From: Sphaerochaetaceae bacterium
GTDB taxonomy: Bacteria; Spirochaetota; Spirochaetia; Sphaerochaetales; Sphaerochaetaceae
Length of the DNA stretch: 10,141 nucleotides
NCBI GenBank assembly: GCA_024405065.1
Contig: JAKSPF010000036.1
Span: 1 to 10,141 of the forward strand
Direction: 5' to 3'
Program-made: the position numbers and the translations under genes
Part shown: positions 1 through 6,990 of the stretch, one piece after another
Layout: each line of letters starts with the position of its first letter
How positions within the stretch are numbered: the first letter of the stretch is position 1
The notes under the pieces: generated by a model
Database searches by the model: none
What the model was told of the DNA's origin: nothing
What the model saw: only the letters and a program-made list of their open reading frames with translations

Positions 1-178
1 TACCGGTGTCGGCGGTAAGAACTCCCGTGAGAATATTCATAAGCGTTGACTTGCCGGCACCGTTTTCTCCAAGCAAAGCATGAACCTCACCCTCATACAT
101 GTCAAAGTGAACATCACTGAGAGCTTTTGATCCTCCGAACGACTTGGAAATGTTTTTCATTTCTAGGATTTTTTTCAT
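1..178 (-). CDS. Sugar ABC transporter ATP-binding protein (partial, N-terminus only)
   Basis: This is the cytoplasmic ATPase that would power import of the sugar captured by the binding protein encoded just upstream. Only the first 59 codons are in the window; the gene continues past position 1. The visible protein begins MKKILEMKNISKSFGG and carries a clear Walker A motif, GENGAGKST, at about residues 38-46, preceded by the aromatic A-loop region (KSFGG) usual in MglA/RbsA/XylG-type ATPases. Those proteins are about 500 residues with two fused nucleotide-binding domains, but the second domain, signature motif and Walker B lie outside the window. The start at 178 has an AGAGG ribosome-binding site at 186-190 with 7-nt spacing; the alternative internal Met7 has none. 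An intrinsic terminator (195-227) separates it from the binding-protein gene, so it probably depends on read-through. The family is certain; the sugar is unknown. Confidence 0.93.
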   Translation of the reverse strand, partial: MKKILEMKNISKSFGGSKALSDVHFDMYEGEVHALLGENGAGKSTLMNILTGVLTADTG

Positions 179-194
179 TCCTGAACCTCTATAC

Positions 195-227
195 AAAAAT
201 AAAGCGGGTGCACGGAAGCACACCCGC
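195..227 (-). terminator. Intrinsic terminator or attenuator between binding-protein and ATPase genes
   Basis: On the minus strand a 10-bp stem (GCGGGTGTGC pairing with GTGCACCCGC, including two G-T wobbles) closes on a TTCC tetraloop at 204-227 and is followed by TTTATTTTTG. It starts about 10 nt after the stop codon of the sugar-binding protein and lies before the ATPase start. Partial termination here would give more binding protein than transporter, a common arrangement in ABC operons. Confidence 0.82.
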
Positions 228-237
228 ATTGTGAATC

Positions 238-1332
238 TTAATGACCCATGAAACCCTGATACTGGCTGACGTTCTTTCTGTCAACAATCCATACGGGCTG
301 TTTTGCTTCGTCACCGAGCTTGAATGTCCAGTTACCCTTAACAAAATCCACGGCATAATCAATTGCCTGCTTCATCATTGACGGGCTGAAGTACACACTC
401 ATCATATCATCAAAGAACTTGTCGGCTGTTGCAGCCTGAGCTGACTTACCGTTCATGACATCATACAGTTCCTGCATACCGCCGATAGCGGAAATGTAAA
501 GGTTGAGACCGGCGGCATCTGCCTGATCTTTTGCTGATGCTGATTCAAGAACATTGAGAACACCGAACGTCATTTCATCATCCATTGAGTAGATGAAAAG
601 ATTGCCGCCGTTCTTTTTTGCTGCTGCAAGAATATCTCCGAGTTTCTGTTCCATGAAGTTTGCCGCACCGTCTGCAGACCAGTTACATACAACCGAATAC
701 TCTGAAAGAGCTTTATCAATAGCTGCATCTGACCATACGCTTGTTGTGTGGTATGTCTTTCCCGTTGCATTGTCCGTGTAATCCACGCTGCCTTTGAGGA
801 ATCCTCTGAAACCGCTCTCTCTGTCAATACACACCGAGCCGTTGTCACCGTAAAGTGTTACGATTGTGTCACCGGCTTTCATACCCTTGCTCTGAAGCCA
901 ATATGCAATACCTGCACCGCACTGGATGTTATCTCCTGCAAAGTTCAAAGTTGCCTTCGGTTTAAGAGCAATGGCAAATCTGTCAAACTGGATTACAGGA
1001 ATCTTTGCACCGACAAGAGCTTCAACAGCAGCTTCAGCAGAATCATCAAGAACCTGAATAACAACAATTTTGGCATCGCCGTTGGCAATAATCGTGTTGA
1101 CATAGTCAACCTGAGTTTCTCCTGAAGAAGCAGGCATGAACAAAGCCTTTGTACCGGCCTTTGTAAGCTCGTTGCACTTTTCCTCAGCGTAGGCACCTGC
1201 CTGTGCCGTCCAACCGTGATCAGGTGTAGGACCAAGAACATAAATCTTGTCTGCTACACTTTCTTTAGCACCGTTTGCAAATGCTGCAAAGGCTACCACA
1301 AGAACAAGTAATGAAAGCAAAATTTTTTTCAT
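238..1332 (-). CDS. Periplasmic sugar-binding protein of an ABC transporter (type I, MglB/ChvE-like)
   Basis: This 364-residue exported protein captures a sugar in the periplasm and delivers it to the ABC permease. The N-terminus (MKKILLSLLVLVVAFAAFA) is a signal peptide, with likely cleavage before NGAKES; there is no lipobox cysteine. The mature part has the type I (ribose/galactose-binding) fold pattern: an early strand KIYVLGPTPDHGW, a hinge-proximal IPVIQFDR (Asp117-Arg118, a usual ligand contact), RESGFRGF (171-178), and FIYSMDDEMTFGVL (Asp251-Asp252), where the family has its conserved N/D-D near the sugar. The start at 1332 was chosen over an upstream in-frame ATG at 1419 because it has GGGGAGG 7 nt upstream and gives a clean signal peptide; the longer form would overlap the preceding gene. 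It is preceded by a dehydrogenase gene (44-nt gap) and followed by an attenuator and the ATPase gene. The exact sugar cannot be read from sequence. Confidence 0.93.
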   Translation of the reverse strand: MKKILLSLLVLVVAFAAFANGAKESVADKIYVLGPTPDHGWTAQAGAYAEEKCNELTKAGTKALFMPASSGETQVDYVNTIIANGDAKIVVIQVLDDSAEAAVEALVGAKIPVIQFDRFAIALKPKATLNFAGDNIQCGAGIAYWLQSKGMKAGDTIVTLYGDNGSVCIDRESGFRGFLKGSVDYTDNATGKTYHTTSVWSDAAIDKALSEYSVVCNWSADGAANFMEQKLGDILAAAKKNGGNLFIYSMDDEMTFGVLNVLESASAKDQADAAGLNLYISAIGGMQELYDVMNGKSAQAATADKFFDDMMSVYFSPSMMKQAIDYAVDFVKGNWTFKLGDEAKQPVWIVDRKNVSQYQGFMGH

Positions 1333-1376
1333 TTTGTTTCCTCCCCAAATTTTATACCTTACGGTACATTTTCCGA

Positions 1377-2411
1377 TTAAAGATTTTCCGTTTTTCCATT
1401 GACTGAAGATTTCTGACACGCAAAAACAGCATACATGGAACCGATAATGTCATCTGCATCAAGACAACTCTTTCTACCTGTTATCACGGAATCAAGAAAT
1501 TCGTCAATAACCCCGCTTGAAGCCTGTTGCTTGTCTGCATTTGTCTGAATTCTGTCCAGTGCAAGTTTTTCTTCCGTTCCGTCATTGTGAACAATAATCA
1601 AGGAGTAGTCGGGATCTGAATACAGCTTCAGTACACCGTTCTGACAGAAAATGTTTGTTGTGTTGAACTCAGTACCGTAACAGGTCCAACTGGTTGTAAC
1701 TGTTCCGTATGCTCCATTCCGGAAATTAAGAATCTCAACTGAGTTATCATCCACTTCAATCGGTGTGCCGTCTTCAAATGTTTTATCAAGAACACGCATA
1801 GTTGAATAAACCGACTTTATCTCATCACCTACGAGGTATCTTATAAGATCTATTTTGTGAATGCCGAGGTCTGCCATAGAACCGAACGCAGCAGCAGATT
1901 TTTTGAAGAACCATGTATTTTTGCTTTTTTCAATACTCCACGACTCAGGACCGCCGTGACAGAACATCGTATTGAATGTAAGGACTTTACCCATCTTTCC
2001 GCTTGCTATGATTTCTTTAGCCTTTTTATGTGCAGGTGTAAGACGCTGATTCTGCCCTATCATAAGACGTTTTCCGGCCTTCTTTGCAGCATCAATCATC
2101 CTCTCACAATCTTCAATTGAGGTTGCCATCGGCTTTTCACAAAGAACGTGTTTTCCCGCTTCAAGAGCCTTTACTGCAGTTTCTGCATGGTAAGCATTCG
2201 CCACACACACGGACACAGCATCAACAGTCTTATCTTCAAAAAGCTCTTCCAGTGACCCATAAACCCTTCCGCCGTAAATTTTTGCAAGTTCCTCAGCTCT
2301 TTCACTGACAAAATCAAAAAATCCGGCAATTTCAACATTCCCGTTAAGTCCGTATTCATGCGCATGGCGTTGTCTTGCAATGCTCCCGCACCCTATGACT
2401 GCTACCTTCAT
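1377..2411 (-). CDS. Gfo/Idh/MocA-family NAD(P)-dependent sugar or polyol dehydrogenase
   Basis: This 344-residue cytoplasmic oxidoreductase probably oxidises a sugar, inositol or related polyol. An N-terminal Rossmann fold begins MKVAVIGCGSIA with the G-x-G-x-x-A dinucleotide loop (residues 7-12). The family signature EKP is at 92-94, with Lys93 the expected catalytic lysine. The C-terminal domain carries DLGIHKIDLIRYL, in which Asp181, His185 and Asp188 match the family's D-x-G-x-H-x-x-D pattern; Lys93-Asp181-His185 correspond to the catalytic set known from inositol dehydrogenases. Length is normal for the family. The start at 2411 has GGAGG 4-5 nt upstream; an in-frame ATG at 2438 would add nine residues before the Rossmann strand and lacks support. 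It sits 63 nt after the isomerase gene and 44 nt before the sugar-binding-protein gene, so it likely acts on the imported sugar. Substrate and cofactor preference are not resolved. Confidence 0.92.
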   Translation of the reverse strand: MKVAVIGCGSIARQRHAHEYGLNGNVEIAGFFDFVSERAEELAKIYGGRVYGSLEELFEDKTVDAVSVCVANAYHAETAVKALEAGKHVLCEKPMATSIEDCERMIDAAKKAGKRLMIGQNQRLTPAHKKAKEIIASGKMGKVLTFNTMFCHGGPESWSIEKSKNTWFFKKSAAAFGSMADLGIHKIDLIRYLVGDEIKSVYSTMRVLDKTFEDGTPIEVDDNSVEILNFRNGAYGTVTTSWTCYGTEFNTTNIFCQNGVLKLYSDPDYSLIIVHNDGTEEKLALDRIQTNADKQQASSGVIDEFLDSVITGRKSCLDADDIIGSMYAVFACQKSSVNGKTENL

Positions 2412-2444
2412 TACTACCTCCAAAATACCCTCCGGCACATAATT

Positions 2445-2474
2445 ATTCTACATAACACAATTAAAACACTTCAA
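2445..2474 (-). promoter_or_regulatory. Possible internal promoter before the dehydrogenase gene
   Basis: The 63-nt gap holds TTGAAG (2469-2474) and TAGAAT (2445-2450) with an 18-nt spacer on the minus strand. The match is partial, so read-through from the upstream promoter may be the main source of transcript. Confidence 0.3.
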
Positions 2475-3395
2475 TCATATTACAAAATTTTCCATATATT
2501 TCTTTGAAAGTCTCAAAGAATCAAGAATTTTCTTCTTTGACCCCTCAAAGGCTCTGTCCTCAACCTCTATGCAGGCATAACCGTCATAGCCGATATCCGT
2601 AAGAGCAGATACAAACCGATCCCACCTGACATCTCCCAGACCCGGAAGTTTGGGAGCCATATAATTCAGGGGATATGCCATGATACCGTTTTCATCAAGT
2701 TTATCTTTGAAAATCTTTATATCCTTGAAGTGAATGTGGAACACCTTGTCTTTAAATTCGTAAAGGGGTTTGAGATAATCCATCTGCTGCCACACAAAAT
2801 GGCTCGGATCATAGTTAATCCCAAGATTTTCCGACTGTAGAATTCCGAAAACTTTTTTCCAGTTTTCCGGACTTGTAAAAATATTCTGTCCCCCCGGCCA
2901 CTGATCCTGACCAAACAGCATGGGACAGTTTTCTATTCCGATTTTCACTTTAAGTTCTTCTGCAAGTTTGATAACGGGAGGCCAGACCTCTGCAACGAGT
3001 TTCATATTATCTTCAACATTTTTTGTCTGATCACGCCCGATAAAAGTCGTAACCATATTTACACCGAGTTTTGCACTTGCCTTTATGACTGTCATCAGAT
3101 GCTCAACAGATGACTTTCTTTTTTCAAGGTCTCCATCCATCGTATTGGGATAGAAAGCAAGAGAAGAAATCTCCACACCTTTTTTCTCTGAATAATCTTT
3201 AACGTATTTCGCATATCCGTCATCATTCAGTACCTTTTTTACATCAATGTGACATACTCCGGCATAGCGACGTTCAGCCTTTCCCTGAGGCCAGCACGCA
3301 ATTTCAACACACTTAAAGCCCAGCTCAGAAGCAGTATCAATCATTTCTTCAAATGTCCATCCGTCAAGAATAGCACTGACAAAACCAAGTTTCAT
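2475..3395 (-). CDS. Sugar (phosphate) isomerase/epimerase, xylose-isomerase-like TIM barrel
   Basis: This 306-residue protein belongs to the AP_endonuc_2 / xylose-isomerase-like TIM-barrel superfamily (IolE/IolI/UxaE-like relatives), cytoplasmic enzymes that isomerise, epimerise or dehydrate sugars and inositol derivatives with a bound divalent metal. The metal site can be read: Glu155 in GIENCPM, Asp196 and His199 in NYDPSHFVWQ, His222 (with His220) in VFHIHFKD, and Glu277 in ACIEVED at the end of the barrel. GLGDVRWD (252-259) is also typical. Length is normal and the protein appears intact. The start at 3395 is preceded by AGGGGTGA. It is the first gene of the operon and is followed by a Gfo/Idh/MocA dehydrogenase; this pair with a sugar ABC transporter is a frequent catabolic module. 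It could be an isomerase, epimerase or dehydratase; sequence alone does not decide. Confidence 0.88.
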   Translation of the reverse strand: MKLGFVSAILDGWTFEEMIDTASELGFKCVEIACWPQGKAERRYAGVCHIDVKKVLNDDGYAKYVKDYSEKKGVEISSLAFYPNTMDGDLEKRKSSVEHLMTVIKASAKLGVNMVTTFIGRDQTKNVEDNMKLVAEVWPPVIKLAEELKVKIGIENCPMLFGQDQWPGGQNIFTSPENWKKVFGILQSENLGINYDPSHFVWQQMDYLKPLYEFKDKVFHIHFKDIKIFKDKLDENGIMAYPLNYMAPKLPGLGDVRWDRFVSALTDIGYDGYACIEVEDRAFEGSKKKILDSLRLSKKYMENFVI

Positions 3396-3412
3396 AAATC
3401 ACCCCTGCTCAG

Positions 3413-3418
3413 ATTATA
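3413..3418 (-). promoter_or_regulatory. Candidate -10 element of the sugar operon
   Basis: A perfect TATAAT stands 17 nt upstream of the isomerase start codon on the minus strand, with no good -35 hexamer 15-19 nt further upstream. Transcription would start near 3406, giving a leader of only about 11 nt that begins at the ribosome-binding site. The missing -35 would suit an activator-dependent promoter. Confidence 0.5.
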
Positions 3419-3439
3419 ACCTAATGTCCGGAAAAGTGT

Positions 3440-3455
3440 AGAGCCAATTGCAAAA
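3440..3455. repeat. 16-bp repeat, copy 1 (AGAGCCAATTGCAAAA)
   Basis: This 16-mer occurs again without mismatch and in the same orientation at 9827-9842. Both copies are intergenic. This copy covers the place where the -35 region of the sugar operon promoter should be. Confidence 0.65.
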
Positions 3456-3509
3456 TTCCATTCATGAATCCTGAAGGAAGCCAGAATCCTGAATTTGTCC
3501 TTACGGTAT

Positions 3510-3538
3510 AAAAAAAGAACGGAGCAAGCACCCCGTTC
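3510..3538 (-). terminator. Intrinsic terminator of the efflux operon
   Basis: On the minus strand GAACGGGG pairs with CTCCGTTC (8 bp with one G-T wobble, loop TGCTTG, 3517-3538) and is followed by TTTTTTATA. It lies 31 nt past the stop codon of the last efflux-operon gene, and separates that operon from the sugar operon. Confidence 0.85.
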
Positions 3539-3568
3539 CGTTTTTTCAAATTGCGCAACAAATCCTTT

Positions 3569-3856
3569 TCAGAATACACGAGTGACGGAAATACAACAGA
3601 ATATACCGTCATCCGGAAAATCTTTTCTGAGTTTTTCCACAATTTCCAAGTATGTATCCCTCTGTTCGTCCGGCACTACAATCATATAACTTACATTATA
3701 TTGCGGCCATGTTTCATCACCCATACGAGGTTCCTGAAAACCCTTTCCGGTGACATTTGTATACCTTGTATAGAATTCACAGACACCCTTTTCCTTACAT
3801 AACGCAAGAAAATCTTCTTCAACTGCCTGATTCATCACAATATCAATTTTCAGCAT
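3569..3856 (-). CDS. PG0541-family RND-transporter-associated protein, PII-like small protein
   Basis: This 95-residue soluble protein, with no signal peptide or membrane segment, resembles the PG0541 family, named after a Porphyromonas gingivalis gene next to an RND efflux operon. Its layout recalls PII signalling proteins: an N-terminal strand MLKIDIVMNQ, a helix, a strand followed by a long exposed loop (about residues 33-52, TGKGFQEPRMGDETWPQYN, in the place of the PII T-loop), a second half VSYMIVVPDEQRDTYLEIVEKL, and a terminal DDGIFCCISVTRVF that resembles the PII C-terminal strand. Four cysteines (20, 26, 87, 88) are notable for its size. The start at 3856 lies 14 nt inside the end of the pump gene and has a strong AAGGAGGAG site, so translation is probably coupled to the pump. 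A role in sensing or regulating the pump is inferred. The family call rests on sequence resemblance and context from memory. Confidence 0.78.
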   Translation of the reverse strand: MLKIDIVMNQAVEEDFLALCKEKGVCEFYTRYTNVTGKGFQEPRMGDETWPQYNVSYMIVVPDEQRDTYLEIVEKLRKDFPDDGIFCCISVTRVF

Positions 3857-6800
3857 CTGCTGTCTCCTCCTTTGTCTTTTTGGACTTTTTCTTGGTGAAG
3901 ATGCAGTACAGACACGGCATGAGATAGAGCGTCATCAAAGTTGAGAACGTAAGACCGCCGAATATCGTCTGGCCTATCGGCTGCACCATCTCTCCTCCTT
4001 CTCCCGGGAAGAATCCCATAGGAATAAGTGCAAGAACGGTTGTAAGAGTGGTCATCAGAATAGGTCTGAGTCTTGAACGTGCGGCGGCAATACAGGCATC
4101 GTGCACATTGTAACCCCTTCTTATCAGAAGACCTATGTAATCAACAAGCACAATACCGTTGTTGACAACAACACCTACAAGAATCAGCAAACCCACAGCA
4201 GTAAGAACGTTGAAAGGATTGCCTGTCAGCACATACACCAGCACTATTCCTATTATTGAAAGAGGGAGTGTAAAAAGCACTATGAAAGGCTTGAGGAAAC
4301 TCTCAAACTGAGAAGCCATAACGGCAAACACCAGAAGAGCCGCAACAAGTATGATTTCAATAAATGTCTTCAGGGTCTTCACCATTGTCTCAAAACTTCC
4401 GGCAAATGAAACGAGAACTCCCTCTTTAGGAGGAATATTACCGTCAATAAGTTTTTGTACAGCCAGCTGAGCCTTGTTCAGAGCCTGTTTCCCTACAAGT
4501 GAGCCCTTCACATGAATCACACGTGCCTGATTTTCACGGCTGATTGACATTGCTCCGCGCGTTTCATCAATACTGGCAAAAGATGAAAGCGGAACCTGGT
4601 AACCGAACGAACTTGAAACGGTTATGTCTTCAAGCTGAACCTTGCTCTGCTTGTCTTCCTTGGGTAAAGTCACAATAACATCAATATCGGTACCGCCGTC
4701 AGAATAACGAGCACATGTCATACCGCCGATATTTGCTTTAAGCTCCGCATTTGCACCGGCAACATTCACACCGAGTTCATACATCTTCTCTCTGTCATAG
4801 ATTATTGAAAGCTGAGGAAGACCGTCCTTCAGATCCGAGGTAATATCCGTAACGATATTCCCTCCCTTTTCTTTAAGAAGAGCCTCAACTGCAGCAGCTG
4901 TTTCACGGCAGGCATCAAGGTCCGTAGAAGAAATCTTCACATCAATTCCGGCAGTTCCGCCGAACGAAGAAGTGGAAGAAGTATCCTCAACCACTATTGT
5001 TGCCTCAGGGAATCTGTCACGTATCTCATTGACCTTTTCTTTTGCAGAATAATAGGTATCCCAGTCTTTTTCTCTTTCTTTCTGCGAGAAGAAAGAATAC
5101 ATTATGTTTGCTACATTGGAATTACCGCCACCGGCTCCCATTCCCATCATACTGGAACCCACAATCTGCAATTCTTCTTTCACTCCCTTGAGTCTTTCAC
5201 CCATCTCCGCCTCAAATCTCATTGCAACTTCACGTGTTGTTTCAAGATCAGTACCCTGCGGCAGTGTAATTGAGACACTCATATCGGTCTGATCCGTGGC
5301 AGGCATATATGTATAACCCACAACCGGAATCATGATGAAAGCAAGCACCAACAATCCTAAAAGCATAAAAAGAAATATCTTTTTGTGTCCCAGAACCCAC
5401 CTTACGGAATTTGCGTAAGCATTGTCCAACTTATCAAAAAAAGAGGTAAGTGACTTCACTACACGGAGATTACTGCGCTTGGAAGAATCACCGGCAGCAA
5501 GATATTTACTGGTAAGAACCGGAACAAGTGTAACTGCAAGCGCAAGGGAAGAAAACAGTGAGATGACAACCGTAAGTGCAAGCTGGTCAAAAACCTGTCC
5601 GATCATTCCGAGTTTTGATTTGTACAGCACCATCGGAATGAATACACACATTGTCGTAAGTGTTGATGAAGTGATGGCTGACACCATTTCCCCAGAACCG
5701 ATTATTGACGCAACAGTCGGTTTTGTTCCTCTTTCCCTATATGAGAAGATGTTTTCAAGAATAACTATAGCGTTATCAACCAACATTCCAACACCCAACG
5801 CAAGACCCGCAAGGGACATAAGGTTGAGTGAAAAACCGCTGTAATACATGATGAGCAGAGTCATCACTATTGACAAGGGAATTGTTATTGCAATAACAGC
5901 CGTAGACCTCAGACTTCTGAGGAATACGAGCAGGACGAGCACGGCAAGCACCACACCTTCAATTGCAGAACTTCCCACATTGCTGATTGAATTTCCTATC
6001 TGATCCGTTGTGTCATAAACAATGGAGATATTGCAGTCATCAGGCATGGCTTTCTTTACATCAGCAAGTTTTTTTTCAACAAGCCGTGCAATTTCCATAC
6101 TGTTCTTTCCGCTCTGCTTTGATACAATAACACCTACACATTCCTTACCGCTGCGGTAAAAAAGTGAAGTTGAATCCTTGTAACCGTCGTAAACATCTGC
6201 AATCTCGGCAAGTTTTATCTGCTTCATCTGATGATCACTTCCGGCTTTATAGCTGATTACCGTTTCTCCTATCTCTTCTATTGAACGGAAAGTACCTTCC
6301 GCTTCAATTGTGTACTCAAGACCGGATTCGGTAATTGTTCCCACGGATGAGTTGGAATTCTGTGCCGCAATCATCTGTGCAATCTGAGAAAATGTAAGTC
6401 CGTAAGCCTGAAGTCTGTCCTTCGGAATCTCAATCTTTATTGCACGGGTTCTTCCGCCCATTATACTTGTAGATGCAACACCGTCCAGCTGCTCAAGTCT
6501 CGGAGAAACAACATCCTTTGCAAGAGCATTCATCTCCTCCGGAGTCCTGTTCGGTGAATCTATTGCAATTACCATCAAAGGCATCATTGAAGGATCCATC
6601 TTTATCATTACGGGGGTATCGGCATCCGTAGGAAGGTATTTTTTAACCATATCAATCCTGTCACGTGCCGTATTTGAAGCCTCATTGAGATCTGTTCCCA
6701 CACTCAATTCAAGAACTATCTGTGACGAACCTTTACTGGACTTTGATGTCATGTTCTTGAGACCTGACACTGAGGACAGACTGCTTTCAAGTATCTTAGT

Positions 6801-6989
6801 GACCTTTTCCTCAACTTCCTCAGGTCCCGCATTACTGTAAGTCGTACTCACAATAAGGTAAGGAATTTCCATATCGGGAATAAGCTCAACCGGAAGTTGC
6901 CGTGCGGCATTTATTCCCAGAACGGCAATCAGTAAACATATTACAATTACTGTTACCGGTCTTCTTACTGCTGTTTTTGAAATAGACAT
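3843..6989 (-). CDS. RND-family efflux pump, inner-membrane permease (HAE1 type)
   Basis: This 1048-residue permease exports hydrophobic or amphiphilic compounds using an ion gradient. It has the full RND pattern: first membrane segment at about 12-28, a large periplasmic loop at about 30-340, a membrane bundle at about 341-500, a second segment near 538-556, a second periplasmic loop at about 560-870, and a terminal bundle at about 872-1030. Typical family strings are PVELIPDMEIP, NAGPEEVEEKV, GVASTSIMGGR and ASQFESFLKPF. In the fourth membrane segment, VDNAIVILENI (404-414) keeps one of the two aspartates of AcrB (Asp405), with Asn406 in place of the second. In the tenth, VNNGIVLVDY (942-951) has asparagine where AcrB has the relay lysine. 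It starts 1 nt after the adaptor stop codon and its stop overlaps the PG0541-like gene by 14 nt. Length and integrity are normal; substrate is unknown. Confidence 0.95.
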   Translation of the reverse strand: MSISKTAVRRPVTVIVICLLIAVLGINAARQLPVELIPDMEIPYLIVSTTYSNAGPEEVEEKVTKILESSLSSVSGLKNMTSKSSKGSSQIVLELSVGTDLNEASNTARDRIDMVKKYLPTDADTPVMIKMDPSMMPLMVIAIDSPNRTPEEMNALAKDVVSPRLEQLDGVASTSIMGGRTRAIKIEIPKDRLQAYGLTFSQIAQMIAAQNSNSSVGTITESGLEYTIEAEGTFRSIEEIGETVISYKAGSDHQMKQIKLAEIADVYDGYKDSTSLFYRSGKECVGVIVSKQSGKNSMEIARLVEKKLADVKKAMPDDCNISIVYDTTDQIGNSISNVGSSAIEGVVLAVLVLLVFLRSLRSTAVIAITIPLSIVMTLLIMYYSGFSLNLMSLAGLALGVGMLVDNAIVILENIFSYRERGTKPTVASIIGSGEMVSAITSSTLTTMCVFIPMVLYKSKLGMIGQVFDQLALTVVISLFSSLALAVTLVPVLTSKYLAAGDSSKRSNLRVVKSLTSFFDKLDNAYANSVRWVLGHKKIFLFMLLGLLVLAFIMIPVVGYTYMPATDQTDMSVSITLPQGTDLETTREVAMRFEAEMGERLKGVKEELQIVGSSMMGMGAGGGNSNVANIMYSFFSQKEREKDWDTYYSAKEKVNEIRDRFPEATIVVEDTSSTSSFGGTAGIDVKISSTDLDACRETAAAVEALLKEKGGNIVTDITSDLKDGLPQLSIIYDREKMYELGVNVAGANAELKANIGGMTCARYSDGGTDIDVIVTLPKEDKQSKVQLEDITVSSSFGYQVPLSSFASIDETRGAMSISRENQARVIHVKGSLVGKQALNKAQLAVQKLIDGNIPPKEGVLVSFAGSFETMVKTLKTFIEIILVAALLVFAVMASQFESFLKPFIVLFTLPLSIIGIVLVYVLTGNPFNVLTAVGLLILVGVVVNNGIVLVDYIGLLIRRGYNVHDACIAAARSRLRPILMTTLTTVLALIPMGFFPGEGGEMVQPIGQTIFGGLTFSTLMTLYLMPCLYCIFTKKKSKKTKEETADAEN

Positions 6990-6990
6990 A

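Noticed and set aside
1333..1419. Longer N-terminus for the sugar-binding protein
   Set aside because: It would bury the signal peptide 29 residues in, overlap the dehydrogenase gene and ignore the strong ribosome site before 1332.
3421..3642. A 73-codon minus-strand open frame between the efflux and sugar operons
   Set aside because: It overlaps the PG0541-like gene in another frame, runs through the terminator hairpin and the 16-bp repeat, and has no ribosome site; it is a chance frame.
5104..5844. Plus-strand open frames within the pump gene
   Set aside because: They lie antisense to a complete, well-supported RND gene and resemble no protein I recognise.
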